NCBI GenBank assembly: GCA_965661625.1
Contig: CBFIEM010000008.1
Location: 1-64,000, forward strand
Direction: 5' to 3'
DNA length: 64,000 nucleotides
Origin: GCA-2705995 sp965661625
GTDB taxonomy: Bacteria; Bacteroidota; Bacteroidia; Flavobacteriales_G; Salibacteraceae
Made by a program: the position numbers and the translations under genes. Numbering within the stretch: the stretch's first letter is position 1; each line of letters begins with the position of its first letter. This document shows, one piece after another, positions 1 through 8,548 of the stretch. The notes beneath the pieces were generated by a model. It saw only the letters and a list, made by a program, of their open reading frames with translations. It had not been told where the DNA came from and made no database searches.

Positions 1-123
1 ATAGTGATAATACTTCCAAAACGAAAGCTATCCATTTGAGCCAAAAATTCAACTACTCGCTATTTGATAAAGATTTTTTTGAAAATTACTAACGAATATT
101 ACGTTATGCCATGTTAAATAAAC

Positions 124-159
124 AAAAAAAGCCTTCTCAATTTTCATTAAGAAGGCTTT
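124..159 (-). terminator. Rho-independent terminator of tRNA-Leu
   Basis: Read on the minus strand, a 7-bp stem (AGAAGGC with GCCTTCT, extended by A-T pairs) encloses an AT-rich loop and is followed by a run of seven T. It starts 3 bp beyond the tRNA 3' end, so it ends the tRNA transcript. Confidence 0.85.
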
Positions 160-162
160 CTG

Positions 163-246
163 TACCCGGGGCGGGAATCGAACCCGCACGGTATTGCTAC
201 CACTGGATTTTGAATCCAGCGCGTCTACCAGTTCCGCCACCCGGGC
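163..246 (-). tRNA. tRNA-Leu (anticodon CAA)
   Basis: On the minus strand the sequence folds as an 84-nt class II tRNA. The acceptor GCCCGGG pairs with CCCGGGT. The D-loop contains GG (ACTGGTAGAC). The anticodon stem CTGGA/TCCAG encloses TTCAAAA, giving anticodon CAA, which reads the Leu codon UUG. A long variable arm follows, then a T-arm with GTTCGATTC. The extra variable arm is the family signature of tRNA-Leu/Ser. The CCA end is not encoded: the genome reads ACAG after the acceptor, so CCA must be added after transcription. A terminator follows directly. Confidence 0.96.
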
Positions 247-269
247 GCATATCTCTTGGAGACGGGTCG

Positions 270-277
270 CGAAAATA
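270..277 (-). promoter_or_regulatory. probable -7 element for tRNA-Leu
   Basis: The minus strand reads TATTTTCG, one mismatch from the Bacteroidota -7 box TAnnTTTG, 23 bp upstream of the tRNA 5' end. I found no -33 TTG at the usual spacing, so the call rests on the single box. Confidence 0.35.
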
Positions 278-381
278 ATATAAAAATCTATTCTGCTGTA
301 GGTTTTTTTCAACCTCTCTCGATAAAAACCCGTTTCTTTGCGTAACTCACTGAAAATTTACGATTTCAGCACGAATTCCGT

Positions 382-413
382 TTGGATTAATAAGATATTA
401 ATCGTTAAATTTG
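382..413 (+). promoter_or_regulatory. Bacteroidota-type promoter of prs operon
   Basis: A -33 TTG at 382-384 and a perfect -7 box TAAATTTG at 406-413 are separated by 21 bp, matching the TTG/TAnnTTTG consensus of Bacteroidota primary sigma. Transcription would start near 418-420, leaving a short leader with a purine-rich AGGGGGTGG before the prs start at 442. Confidence 0.7.
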
Positions 414-441
414 CAGCCCTTTTTAGGGGGTGGAAACGCAT

Positions 442-1377
442 ATGAACAAGACAGTAAAAATATTTGCAGGATCGGCACATCCAACCTTGGGCACTGGCAT
501 AGCTAAAGCTTATGGCAAGGATTTGGGCCAAGCAACCATGCAACGCTTTAGCGATGGTGAATTCACGGCAAGTTTTGAAGAAACTGTACGTGGCTGTGAG
601 GTTTTCATTATCCAACCTACTTTTCCACCGGCGGACAACTTATTCGAATTATTACTACTCATCGACGCCGCAAAGCGTGCGAGTGCTAAGAATATCGTTG
701 CCGTATTACCGTATTTTGGATTTGCGCGTCAAGACCGCAAAGACAAGCCGCGTGTGGCTATCGGCTCTAAGCTTGTTGCTAACATGCTTACCGCTGCTGG
801 CGTTACACGTATCATGACAATGGATTTACACGCAGATCAGATTCAAGGGTTTTTCGAAGTCCCTGTAGATCACTTGTATGCATCTACCATTTTCTTGCCC
901 TATGTAAAATCGCATTTTGATTTGACCAGTCTAGTAATGGCTGCACCAGATACTGGTGGAACAAAGCGAGCAAACGCATACGCTAAGTACCTAGATTTGG
1001 AGCTAGCTATCTGTTACAAGCAGCGTCGTGTTGCAAATGAAATACAGGACATGCTGGTGATTGGTGATGTTGCTGGTAAAGACGTACTGCTTGTTGATGA
1101 CATCATTGACACGGCAGGCACTCTCACCAAAGCAGCCGATCTGATGATGGAGAACGGAGCTAAAAGCGTTAGGGCAATGTGCACGCACGCTGTGTTATCA
1201 GGACCGGCTTATGACCGCTTGGAAAAGTCTCAACTTACAGAACTTATCGTAACAGATACGATTCCTTTAAAGCAAGAATCTCCTAAAATTAAAGTGCTTT
1301 CAGTAGCAGAGTTATTTGCGAATGTAATTGGACGTGTGGCATCACATGAATCAATTAGTTCAAACTTTATTATATAG
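442..1377 (+). CDS. prs: ribose-phosphate pyrophosphokinase
   Basis: Makes PRPP from ribose 5-phosphate and ATP for nucleotide, His, Trp and NAD synthesis; cytosolic. The 311-aa product has the usual family length. Visible motifs are FSDGE (36-40), the RQDRK flexible-loop region (96-100), the divalent-metal/ATP segment MDLHADQIQGFF (127-138) and the PRPP-binding loop VDDIIDTAGT (218-227). An upstream in-frame GTG at 430 exists. The ATG at 442 is preferred because the AGGGGG purine run lies just before it and it begins the conserved KIFAG strand. rplY follows after 23 bp and pth 20 bp later, so the three are probably one operon driven by the promoter at 382-413. Confidence 0.97.
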   Translation: MNKTVKIFAGSAHPTLGTGIAKAYGKDLGQATMQRFSDGEFTASFEETVRGCEVFIIQPTFPPADNLFELLLLIDAAKRASAKNIVAVLPYFGFARQDRKDKPRVAIGSKLVANMLTAAGVTRIMTMDLHADQIQGFFEVPVDHLYASTIFLPYVKSHFDLTSLVMAAPDTGGTKRANAYAKYLDLELAICYKQRRVANEIQDMLVIGDVAGKDVLLVDDIIDTAGTLTKAADLMMENGAKSVRAMCTHAVLSGPAYDRLEKSQLTELIVTDTIPLKQESPKIKVLSVAELFANVIGRVASHESISSNFII

Positions 1378-1400
1378 CATTAGACATAAACAAAGTAGTA

Positions 1401-2006
1401 ATGAAAACGACTTCAATCAACGGCTCGAAAAGAGCTAGCATCGGAACTAAAGATGCTAAAGAATTGAGAAGAGCTAATAAAGTACCTTGTGTGCTTTACG
1501 GAGGCGAAGCGCCTATTCACTTTTCAGCAGACGCTGTACAATTCAATAAAATTGTTTACACTCCAGACACCTATAAGGTAACCCTTGACTTGGATGGGGA
1601 AAAGCACGATGCGGTTATTCAAGAAAAGCAATTTCACCCGGTAACAGACAACTTGTTGCACATGGACTTCTTAGAAGTTTCTGACAACAAAGAGGTTGTT
1701 GTTCAACTTCCTGTTGCATTGGAAGGTAGTGCAATTGGTGTATTGAATGGTGGTAAATTGCGTAATCCATTGCGTAAGCTGAAAGTACGTGGTAAAGTGT
1801 CTGCTCTTCCTGAGAACATTACCATAGACATTGAAAAGTTGCGTATTGGGCGTTCAATTAAGGTAGCTGATCTCAGCGAACCAGGAGTTGAATTCTTAGA
1901 TGCAATCAACAACGTAGTAGTAGCTGTAAAAATGGCTCGTGGAGCTGTTGATGAAGTTGAAGAAGAAGCCGCGGAAGAGGAAACTGCGGAAGCAGCTGCG
2001 GAATAA
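1401..2006 (+). CDS. rplY: 50S ribosomal protein L25/general stress protein Ctc
   Basis: Binds 5S rRNA in the large ribosomal subunit. The 201-aa protein is the long CTC/TL5 form: an N-terminal L25 beta-barrel (about residues 8-95, with LRRANKVPCVLYGG) followed by the TL5 C-terminal domain (about 100-182), then an acidic Glu/Ala-rich tail (183-201). The tail is low-complexity and probably disordered. It sits between prs and pth, the common bacterial arrangement prs-rplY-pth, with spacers of 23 and 20 bp. Confidence 0.96.
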   Translation: MKTTSINGSKRASIGTKDAKELRRANKVPCVLYGGEAPIHFSADAVQFNKIVYTPDTYKVTLDLDGEKHDAVIQEKQFHPVTDNLLHMDFLEVSDNKEVVVQLPVALEGSAIGVLNGGKLRNPLRKLKVRGKVSALPENITIDIEKLRIGRSIKVADLSEPGVEFLDAINNVVVAVKMARGAVDEVEEEAAEEETAEAAAE

Positions 2007-2026
2007 TCAACTTAAAAGCTGACAAC

Positions 2027-2590
2027 ATGAAGTACCTGATTGTAGGCCTAGGCAACATCGGTTCTGAATACGTTGACACGCGACATAATATTGGTTTTAA
2101 AATACTCGATGAGCTCGCAGAGTCATCGGGTATTTTTTTTTCTCATGAACGCTATGCCAACCGCGCAGAATATAAGTTCAAAGGCCGCACGTATGTGCTG
2201 ATCAAGCCCACAACGTACATGAACTTATCGGGAAAAGCACTTCGATATTGGTTACAACAGGAAAAACTCACTCCTCAACAAGCACTCGTTATTACCGACG
2301 ACATTAACTTGCCTTTTGGTAAGATCCGAATACGGGCAAAAGGAAGCTCAGGTGGTCATAATGGCCTTAAGCACATTGAAGAAGTGCTGGGTAACAACCT
2401 CTACCCGAGACTGAGATTTGGTGTAGGCGACGATTTCTATAAGGGAAATCAGGTTGATTATGTACTTGGAAAGTGGAATAAGCAAGAAGAAACAACACTT
2501 CCAGAGCGCATGGATTTATGCGTAGAGGCCATCCGCTCATTTGGCACCATTGGTCTTGAGCGAACCATGAATACTTTCAATGCCAAATAA
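2027..2590 (+). CDS. pth: peptidyl-tRNA hydrolase
   Basis: Releases tRNA from peptidyl-tRNA that drops off ribosomes. The 187-aa protein has the family signatures: N10 in VGLGN, catalytic His20 in TRHNIG, the KPTTYMN segment (60-66), the acidic pair D91-D92 in DDINLPFG and GGHNG (109-113). Length is typical for bacterial Pth. It is the last gene of the prs-rplY-pth operon and converges on the next gene with only 6 bp between the stop codons. Confidence 0.97.
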   Translation: MKYLIVGLGNIGSEYVDTRHNIGFKILDELAESSGIFFSHERYANRAEYKFKGRTYVLIKPTTYMNLSGKALRYWLQQEKLTPQQALVITDDINLPFGKIRIRAKGSSGGHNGLKHIEEVLGNNLYPRLRFGVGDDFYKGNQVDYVLGKWNKQEETTLPERMDLCVEAIRSFGTIGLERTMNTFNAK

Positions 2591-2596
2591 ACCTTT

Positions 2597-3532
2597 TTAA
2601 CGCAGTGTAAAGTTCGACGTTCCAGATTTATACCCTTCAATGTAAACCTCAGCTGTAAACTCTCCATCTGGAAGTTCATTGGCTACATCCCAATAAAGGC
2701 AAACATCAAGCTGTTTATTCTCATACTGGATGGTTTTAACAGCGCTGTAAAGGCCTTTTGTTCCTTCAAATTCAAACATATTTGAAGCGTCACTGCTTTC
2801 TGCTAGCACTTTTCCAGAAGGAGTAATAATACGCAAGTAAACGTCTTTCTCTCCTGATTCAGCTACTTCATTCTTCATTAGGGTAACACAAGTTCGAATC
2901 TTTTCAACCCTACTTGCACGATCTGTTTCTTTATGAATACCATTATTGCGTACCCGTTGCCCTACAGCATTTATGGAAAGTGATTTAATGCGCGCACCTA
3001 ACTTTACTTTATCCAACAATTGATCATTCGTTTCAGCCAACTCTTCATTCTTAGAAGCTTCTTCGTTTAACTTGCGATTAACATCTGCATTTGCTGCGCG
3101 CAGCTCCACGTTTAAGGTATTCAGCGAATCTATTGTTCGCACATATCCCTTCATAATATCCCGTAGCGTAGACGCCTCTTTTTTGAGCTTATAAATATTC
3201 CATTTGTTGTTTTTTGCTTCTTCGAGCAACTTTTCAACCTTTGCTTTTTCTGCAATTAGGGCCTCATTGAGCGTATCGTTTGAGGTTTCCAACAGGCTGT
3301 ATTGATCGCGCATAGCTTCAAGATCCGACACTACTTGATCGCGCTCAGCTTCAAACTCACCCGACTCTGCCCCACACGCTTCGAGCTGCTGTTTGAGGTT
3401 TCGGTTCTGTACACCTAGATAGACCCCTAGCCCTGCTAACAGCAAAAGGAGCACCATCATGATTAAATTAAGTCGTTTCCCCTTTGTTTGTTGATCTTGG
3501 GGCTGATCCGATAGGTTTTCTGTGTTTTCCAT
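2597..3532 (-). CDS. membrane-anchored coiled-coil protein, unknown function
   Basis: I do not recognise a named family. The 311-aa protein has a charged cytoplasmic N-terminus, one membrane helix (about residues 24-42), a long Glu/Lys/Leu-rich coiled coil (about 45-175) and a C-terminal beta-rich domain (about 200-311) that reads like a small all-beta fold. The topology places coil and beta domain in the periplasm. The gene stands alone, divergent from comF, with a -7 box upstream. Proteins of this layout are common hypotheticals in Flavobacteriales. Confidence 0.75.
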   Translation of the reverse strand: MENTENLSDQPQDQQTKGKRLNLIMMVLLLLLAGLGVYLGVQNRNLKQQLEACGAESGEFEAERDQVVSDLEAMRDQYSLLETSNDTLNEALIAEKAKVEKLLEEAKNNKWNIYKLKKEASTLRDIMKGYVRTIDSLNTLNVELRAANADVNRKLNEEASKNEELAETNDQLLDKVKLGARIKSLSINAVGQRVRNNGIHKETDRASRVEKIRTCVTLMKNEVAESGEKDVYLRIITPSGKVLAESSDASNMFEFEGTKGLYSAVKTIQYENKQLDVCLYWDVANELPDGEFTAEVYIEGYKSGTSNFTLR

Positions 3533-3560
3533 AACTTTAGGTCAACGTATGTGAACCACA

Positions 3561-3568
3561 CAAAGCTA
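3561..3568 (-). promoter_or_regulatory. -7 element for coiled-coil membrane protein
   Basis: The minus strand reads TAGCTTTG, a full match to TAnnTTTG, 28 bp upstream of the start at 3532. No clear -33 TTG at standard spacing. Confidence 0.4.
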
Positions 3569-3590
3569 AACTTTTTCGCCACCACCTACC

Positions 3591-4277
3591 ATGATAAAAG
3601 ATTTTCTGTCATTACTCTACCCTGCCAAATGCGCTGGATGTAAAACACCTTTGGAATATGGAGAAAAGTCCATCTGCACAACCTGCCGCATTCATTTGCC
3701 TCGCACCCATTTCGAGTCTTATGGTGGCAATTTTGTAGAACGCCTTTTTTGGAGTAAAGCCCCAGTTAAGCGCGCTACAGCTCATTATTTTTTTCGCAAG
3801 TCTTCTTTTCTGCAGCGCATCATGCACCAATTCAAATACCATGGTAATCAGCAAATAGGCATAACCCTCGGCCAGTGGATGGGTCAAGTACTTGCTCAGA
3901 ACTACACCTTCAGACAAACTGATGTTATTATTCCAATTCCGCTTCACCCAACGAAACTTAAATCACGTGGTTTTAATCAAGCTGCACTTATAGGCACAGG
4001 AGTTGCCAGCCAGCTCACCAATGCTCAACTTCTTACCCATGCTATTGTCAGGAATACGGCTACAAGCTCGCAAACGAAAAAGAATGTTTGGGAACGCAAT
4101 GAAAATGTAAACTCGATATTTACTTGTCCGGAACCCTACCTGATTAAAAACAAGCGTATTTTACTTCTCGATGATGTAATCACAACAGGCTCAACAGCCA
4201 TATCCGCGGTGAATGAGCTCGTAAAAGCCGGAAGTCGTGAAGTTAACGTTGCAACACTAGCAGTTGCCTGGCGCTAA
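3591..4277 (+). CDS. comF: ComF family phosphoribosyltransferase-like protein
   Basis: ComF proteins are cytosolic and are needed for DNA uptake and transformation in competent bacteria. The 228-aa product has the double zinc-ribbon-like N-terminus (C14, C17, C29, C32) and a type I phosphoribosyltransferase domain with PIPLHPTKLKSRGFNQA and the PRPP loop LLLDDVITTGST near residues 190-201. Length is usual for the family. The methionine sulfoxide reductase gene follows 31 bp downstream. Confidence 0.92.
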   Translation: MIKDFLSLLYPAKCAGCKTPLEYGEKSICTTCRIHLPRTHFESYGGNFVERLFWSKAPVKRATAHYFFRKSSFLQRIMHQFKYHGNQQIGITLGQWMGQVLAQNYTFRQTDVIIPIPLHPTKLKSRGFNQAALIGTGVASQLTNAQLLTHAIVRNTATSSQTKKNVWERNENVNSIFTCPEPYLIKNKRILLLDDVITTGSTAISAVNELVKAGSREVNVATLAVAWR

Positions 4278-4308
4278 AACCAGCTGGAACAATTATCTTT
4301 GGCGGCCA

Positions 4309-4806
4309 ATGGCACAAGAGCTACATACAAACAACGCGTTGTCCCGCAAGGATCAATATGCGCTTCTGCTTAACCAGTTAACCGCATTAATAACTGAAGA
4401 GGCTGATTTGATTGCAAACCTCGCCAACATCGCTTCGGCGCTCCACACCACCTTTGATTTTCTATGGGTTGGGTTTTATCGTGTTATTGGGGAGCATTTG
4501 GTGCTCGGCCCATTCCAGGGTCCAATCGCTTGCACACGGATTCAAAAAGGAAGGGGCGTATGCGGAGCTGCTTGGGCTTCAAGCAAGTCTATTCTTGTTC
4601 CCAATGTAGACGAATTTCCTGGACATATTGCCTGTAGCACTCTTTCTCGATCAGAAGTAGTTGTGCCTGTTTTGAATGATGCAGGCGAGGTTGTACTTAT
4701 TCTTGACATTGATAGCTCTTCCTTGAACAACTTTACAGAAGAAGACCTAGAGGCTTTAGAATTAATAGCGGAATTGATCAGTAAAACCCACTTTGCAGAT
4801 GAGTAA
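4309..4806 (+). CDS. msrC: free methionine-(R)-sulfoxide reductase (GAF domain)
   Basis: Reduces free L-methionine-R-sulfoxide; a cytosolic GAF-fold enzyme. The 165-aa protein carries the three family cysteines C75, C85 (GRGVCG) and C109 (GHIACS), with spacings of 10 and 24 residues, the same as C84/C94/C118 of the E. coli enzyme. SRSEVVVPV follows the last Cys as expected. I chose the ATG at 4309 over an in-frame TTG at 4264, which lies inside the comF reading frame and would add an extra N-terminus. The gene overlaps the start of the next gene by 8 bp. Confidence 0.92.
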   Translation: MAQELHTNNALSRKDQYALLLNQLTALITEEADLIANLANIASALHTTFDFLWVGFYRVIGEHLVLGPFQGPIACTRIQKGRGVCGAAWASSKSILVPNVDEFPGHIACSTLSRSEVVVPVLNDAGEVVLILDIDSSSLNNFTEEDLEALELIAELISKTHFADE

Positions 4807-6460
4807 TTTGAATCGCCTATCAATTCTTGCCGTTGTATTTGTGGCTTGGGCTTGCGCTCAAGCTTACCCCCTTTCAGGTGGAGAAAAAGATACCCAAGCA
4901 CCCAAGGTAGAGCGGAGTTCACCTGTTAACTTCCAACCTGGTTTTAATGAACAAAAAATCCAATTGGATTTTGATGAATACGTTGTGATTAGCAGCATTC
5001 AAACGGAAACGGTAATTTCCCCGCCACTTAAGCATGAAGTGGATTATAGCTTACGGGGCAAGCAACTCGTAATTACAATTGAGGATACGTTATTGGAAAA
5101 CACCACTTACAGCATAAATTTTGGAGAGGGAATTGTGGACTTTACAGAAAGCAATCCGCTCGATAGCAATTTGTTTGTATTCTCTACTGGTAGTTATGTG
5201 GATTCCATGGAACTCAGTGGGATACTGAAAGACGCCTACACCATGAAGCCTGTTCCTGACGCATTGGTGTTGTTACACGCGGACTTACAGGACTCAACAG
5301 TGCGGAATGAACGTCCGAATTACTTTACGCGAACTAGCGAATCAGGTGAATTTAGCCTCAAGTATATGAAGCCAGGTACTTACAATATCTTCGCTTTAAG
5401 TGATAAAAACAGCGACTACCTATTCAACCTTCCAAATGAACGCATCGCTTTTAAGGAATTGCCTGTTCAATTAGGGGTTGATGATAGCCTAAGGTTGCGC
5501 TTGTTTCGAGAACCTGACACCATTCAATACGTTACAACCAAAGACGTTTCTAACTGGAACTATGCTAACCTTGCTTTAAATGTTGCCTCCACAGACTCTT
5601 TACCATTCCGTATAATTTCCGATTCATTGAGTGCTCCACTTTATCTTGAGTCTTTTGAGCAAGATAGCTTTGCAATCTGGTTAGCAACAGAGGTCAATGA
5701 CTCCCTCGAGTTAGCCATAATTCACGAGCAACGGGCAATTGACACCATTCAATTGAGGTTTCCAGACAAAGCCGCATTTATGAAAAGTGTTGAGCAGGAA
5801 AAGGCAAGTTTTGAGCTAATAGTAAAAGCAAGAGGTGGGTCTTCACATGATTACTTTAAACCTTTTCAGATCGAAACCAATCACCCCATTGCAGCCTGGA
5901 ATTTTAATCGTGCGTTTGTTGTAAAGGGAAAAGACACCTTAGTATCAGATACAAGCAACGGGGTTACATTAAGCGATTCCAACAAAGTTCCACACCTGAT
6001 TCAAGCCAACCGATTGCTCACATACCAACACGAATGGAAAAAATCAAGTGCATATCAATTGGTTTTGCTACCAGGAGCAATTGAAGATATTTATGGCCTC
6101 AAAAATGACACGGTCCGTATGAATTTCAGCACACAGGCTTATGAGGATTACGGAAACTTAGCACTTACTATAAATACTGACAGCTATAACGGCAATCTTA
6201 TTTTTGAATTACTTGATGGAAATGGTGAATTGGTTAGCTCCCGATTTTTGAGAAAATCACGCAGTTTAGCTTATCCGCTGATGGTGCCGAACTCCTATCA
6301 GTTTCGTGTGATTTACGATGCCAACGGTAACGGAACTTGGGACGCAGGAAACTACGCTGAACACAACCAACCTGAACGTGTGGTTTATTACGATGAACCT
6401 GTTCAAGTTCGCGCTAACTGGGACCTTGAATTAGACTGGACTATTCCGAGTGAATGGTAA
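4799..6460 (+). CDS. Ig-like domain lipoprotein (SbsA/Big_5-type)
   Basis: A 553-aa secreted protein. The N-terminus is a short hydrophobic signal with a lipobox-like AWAC, followed by PLSGGEKDTQAPKV, the start typical of the Bacteroidota family with an SbsA/Big_5 Ig-like domain (about 30-125, ending in FSTG). A second beta-sandwich resembling a carboxypeptidase regulatory-like domain follows (about 140-210). The C-terminal half is beta-rich with no motif I can name. The ATG at 4799 overlaps the preceding stop by 8 bp, suggesting translational coupling to the methionine sulfoxide reductase gene. Function unknown; probably an outer-membrane or periplasmic lipoprotein. Confidence 0.85.
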   Translation: MSNLNRLSILAVVFVAWACAQAYPLSGGEKDTQAPKVERSSPVNFQPGFNEQKIQLDFDEYVVISSIQTETVISPPLKHEVDYSLRGKQLVITIEDTLLENTTYSINFGEGIVDFTESNPLDSNLFVFSTGSYVDSMELSGILKDAYTMKPVPDALVLLHADLQDSTVRNERPNYFTRTSESGEFSLKYMKPGTYNIFALSDKNSDYLFNLPNERIAFKELPVQLGVDDSLRLRLFREPDTIQYVTTKDVSNWNYANLALNVASTDSLPFRIISDSLSAPLYLESFEQDSFAIWLATEVNDSLELAIIHEQRAIDTIQLRFPDKAAFMKSVEQEKASFELIVKARGGSSHDYFKPFQIETNHPIAAWNFNRAFVVKGKDTLVSDTSNGVTLSDSNKVPHLIQANRLLTYQHEWKKSSAYQLVLLPGAIEDIYGLKNDTVRMNFSTQAYEDYGNLALTINTDSYNGNLIFELLDGNGELVSSRFLRKSRSLAYPLMVPNSYQFRVIYDANGNGTWDAGNYAEHNQPERVVYYDEPVQVRANWDLELDWTIPSEW

Positions 6461-7223
6461 ACTTATCCCGATCATTTAGAAACTGAAACTTTTCCCTTAC
6501 CTCCATTAGATGGGCTGACGACAATGTTATCGTTCTTACGTTTTCAATTCCAGGCTCCATTTCAACCACGGAATGACCGAGTGGATCCAAGGCTACAGAA
6601 TCCCCACTGTGATTTACTCCATTCCCATCCTCTCCAACCCGGTTAACACCGATAACATACGCTTGATTCTCTATGGCTCTTGCAATCAGCAATTGCGACC
6701 AAGGAAAACTTCTCCGTTCAGGCCAATTTGCCACATAAATTGCCAAATCATAACTTTCGTTATTTCGAGACCATACTGGAAACCTTAAATCGTAGCATAT
6801 CATAGGGCATATTAGCCAGCCTTTGTATGCGATGTGCAACTGTTCTTTTCCAGCAGTATAGTGCGCACCTTCATTCGCCAGTGAAAACAGATGGCGTTTA
6901 TCGTAAGTGCGATGTTCGCCATTGGGGAAAACCCAATACAACCGATTGTAGTAGTGCCTACCTTCAACGGTAATTACACTTCCTGTAACGGCAGCATTGA
7001 GTTGATTCGCTAGGTTCCGCATCCATTGAAACGTTTCGCCCTCAGGAGGCTCAGCCAATGTTTCAGGGTTCATAGAGAACCCCGTATTAAACATCTCGGG
7101 CAGGACAACCACATCGGTTTCTGGTTGCGCTTGGGCTATCATTGTTTCCAACTTTTCGCAGTTCGCCTTAGGGTTTTCCCAAACCAAATTAGCTTGAACC
7201 AGGGTGCATATTAAATCCTCCAT
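6441..7223 (-). CDS. omega-amidase (nitrilase superfamily, YafV-like)
   Basis: Hydrolyses omega-amides of 2-oxo acids such as alpha-ketoglutaramate to 2-oxoglutarate and ammonia. The 260-aa protein has the Glu-Lys-Cys triad: E43 in LPEMFNTGFSM, K109 in YDKRHLF and C143 in MICYDLRFP. This motif set is typical of the YafV/NIT2 branch. The gene lies 18 bp downstream of an aminotransferase gene of the YbdL type, so both are probably one operon. Together they would form the transaminase-omega-amidase route, in which glutamine is the amino donor for methionine re-synthesis. The 3' end overlaps the convergent lipoprotein gene by 20 bp. Confidence 0.9.
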   Translation of the reverse strand: MEDLICTLVQANLVWENPKANCEKLETMIAQAQPETDVVVLPEMFNTGFSMNPETLAEPPEGETFQWMRNLANQLNAAVTGSVITVEGRHYYNRLYWVFPNGEHRTYDKRHLFSLANEGAHYTAGKEQLHIAYKGWLICPMICYDLRFPVWSRNNESYDLAIYVANWPERRSFPWSQLLIARAIENQAYVIGVNRVGEDGNGVNHSGDSVALDPLGHSVVEMEPGIENVRTITLSSAHLMEVREKFQFLNDRDKFTIHSE

Positions 7224-7241
7224 GAACCGAAGTTAATTCAA

Positions 7242-8396
7242 TTAGAGTGACTTAAGAATTGAAGCTGCACGTGAGAGGGTCTCTTCTGATTTTGCAAAAC
7301 AAAACCTAAGCACCGAACCATTTGAAGGATTGTGGTAAAACACACTCACCGGAATACTTGCGACACCATGCTCTCGGGTAAGACGCTTTGCAAAATCTAC
7401 ATCCGGTTCATCAGAAATTTCCGAATAATCAAGTAATTGAAAGTAGGTTCCAGCTGAAGGCCTTAGCTCAAAGCGCGACCCTTTTAGTGAGTCTATGAAA
7501 AAATCCCTCCGATGCTGATAAATTAAACTGGTTTTTTCAAGCAAATCAGGCGTTTGTAGGTACTCAGCAAGTGCTAACTGTACGGGGTGGTTCACAGCAA
7601 ACACAACATATTGGTGCACCTTCCTGAATTCAGCCATTAGGTTTTCAGGTGCAATGCAATAACTCATCTTCCATCCTGTGGCATGGAATGTTTTCCCAAA
7701 AGAGCTTATTACAAATGAGCGCTCAGCAAGATTAGGATAGCGCAATACGCTTTGATGTTCATACCCATCAAACAAGATGTTTTCATAAACCTCATCACTC
7801 AAGACCATGATATCATTTCCTGCAGTTATTTTTTCTAACTGTGCCATATCTTGGGCAGTTAGAATTGTTCCTGTAGGATTGTGTGGTGTGTTGACAATGA
7901 TCATGCGTGTATGCCTGCTCATCACTTTTTTAACCTCTTCCCAATCAATGTTGTAATGTGGCTTTTTTAGGGGGACATAGATCGCTTTCCCTCCTGAAAG
8001 CTCAACTGCCGGGGCATAACAATCGTATGCTGGGGTAAATATTATCACCTCATCACCATCACGAATTACCGCAGTTATTGCCGTATAAATTGCCTGAGTA
8101 GCACCAGCTGTAATGGTCACTTCGCTTTCGGGATTCACAACAGCCGAATATTGTTTACTCACCAACTTTGTTACCTGTTCCCGCAGCTCTATTGACCCAG
8201 CCATAGGTGCATATTGATTCTTCCCTTGCACCATGTACTTGGTCACTAAATCAACAAGATTACCGTCTACTTCAAAATCAGGAAAGCCTTGCGAAAGGTT
8301 TATCGCATCATGAGCTTGAGCGAGCTCAGTCATAACACTAAAAATAGTCTTCCCTACCTTGGGGAGCTTCGAATTATGATTACCTGGATAGTTCAT
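7242..8396 (-). CDS. methionine/glutamine aminotransferase (class I PLP, YbdL-like)
   Basis: A PLP-dependent transaminase of 384 aa, likely acting on methionine or its keto acid. Visible residues are NPTG (173-176), the DEVYE element with D201 and Y204, and the PLP lysine K235 in SSFGKTFHATGWK; the ATGWK segment is characteristic of methionine aminotransferase YbdL and kynurenine/glutamine transaminase K relatives. The neighbouring omega-amidase supports glutamine as amino donor. Kynurenine aminotransferase activity is an alternative, since tryptophan dioxygenase is encoded elsewhere in this window. Confidence 0.9.
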   Translation of the reverse strand: MNYPGNHNSKLPKVGKTIFSVMTELAQAHDAINLSQGFPDFEVDGNLVDLVTKYMVQGKNQYAPMAGSIELREQVTKLVSKQYSAVVNPESEVTITAGATQAIYTAITAVIRDGDEVIIFTPAYDCYAPAVELSGGKAIYVPLKKPHYNIDWEEVKKVMSRHTRMIIVNTPHNPTGTILTAQDMAQLEKITAGNDIMVLSDEVYENILFDGYEHQSVLRYPNLAERSFVISSFGKTFHATGWKMSYCIAPENLMAEFRKVHQYVVFAVNHPVQLALAEYLQTPDLLEKTSLIYQHRRDFFIDSLKGSRFELRPSAGTYFQLLDYSEISDEPDVDFAKRLTREHGVASIPVSVFYHNPSNGSVLRFCFAKSEETLSRAASILKSL

Positions 8397-8426
8397 TCAA
8401 ATGCTATTCTAACTTTCAGCGAAAGG

Positions 8427-8434
8427 CAAATTTA
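8427..8434 (-). promoter_or_regulatory. -7 element for aminotransferase/omega-amidase operon
   Basis: The minus strand reads TAAATTTG, a full match to TAnnTTTG, 30 bp upstream of the start at 8396. No -33 TTG at standard spacing. The remaining 152-bp divergent spacer (8397-8548) holds nothing else I can identify. Confidence 0.4.
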
Positions 8435-8548
8435 TGACAAACACGGTGGCTAAACGTCACCTTTCCGCTTGAATATTCAACATAAACTGCACCCTCCGAA
8501 CGTCAACAAAATAGCGCTTGCCGTGTTCAGGTTAAAAGCATTGTATGT

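Noticed and set aside
49..312. 87-codon minus-strand frame across the tRNA region
   Set aside because: It runs straight through tRNA-Leu and its terminator; no promoter or conserved sequence.
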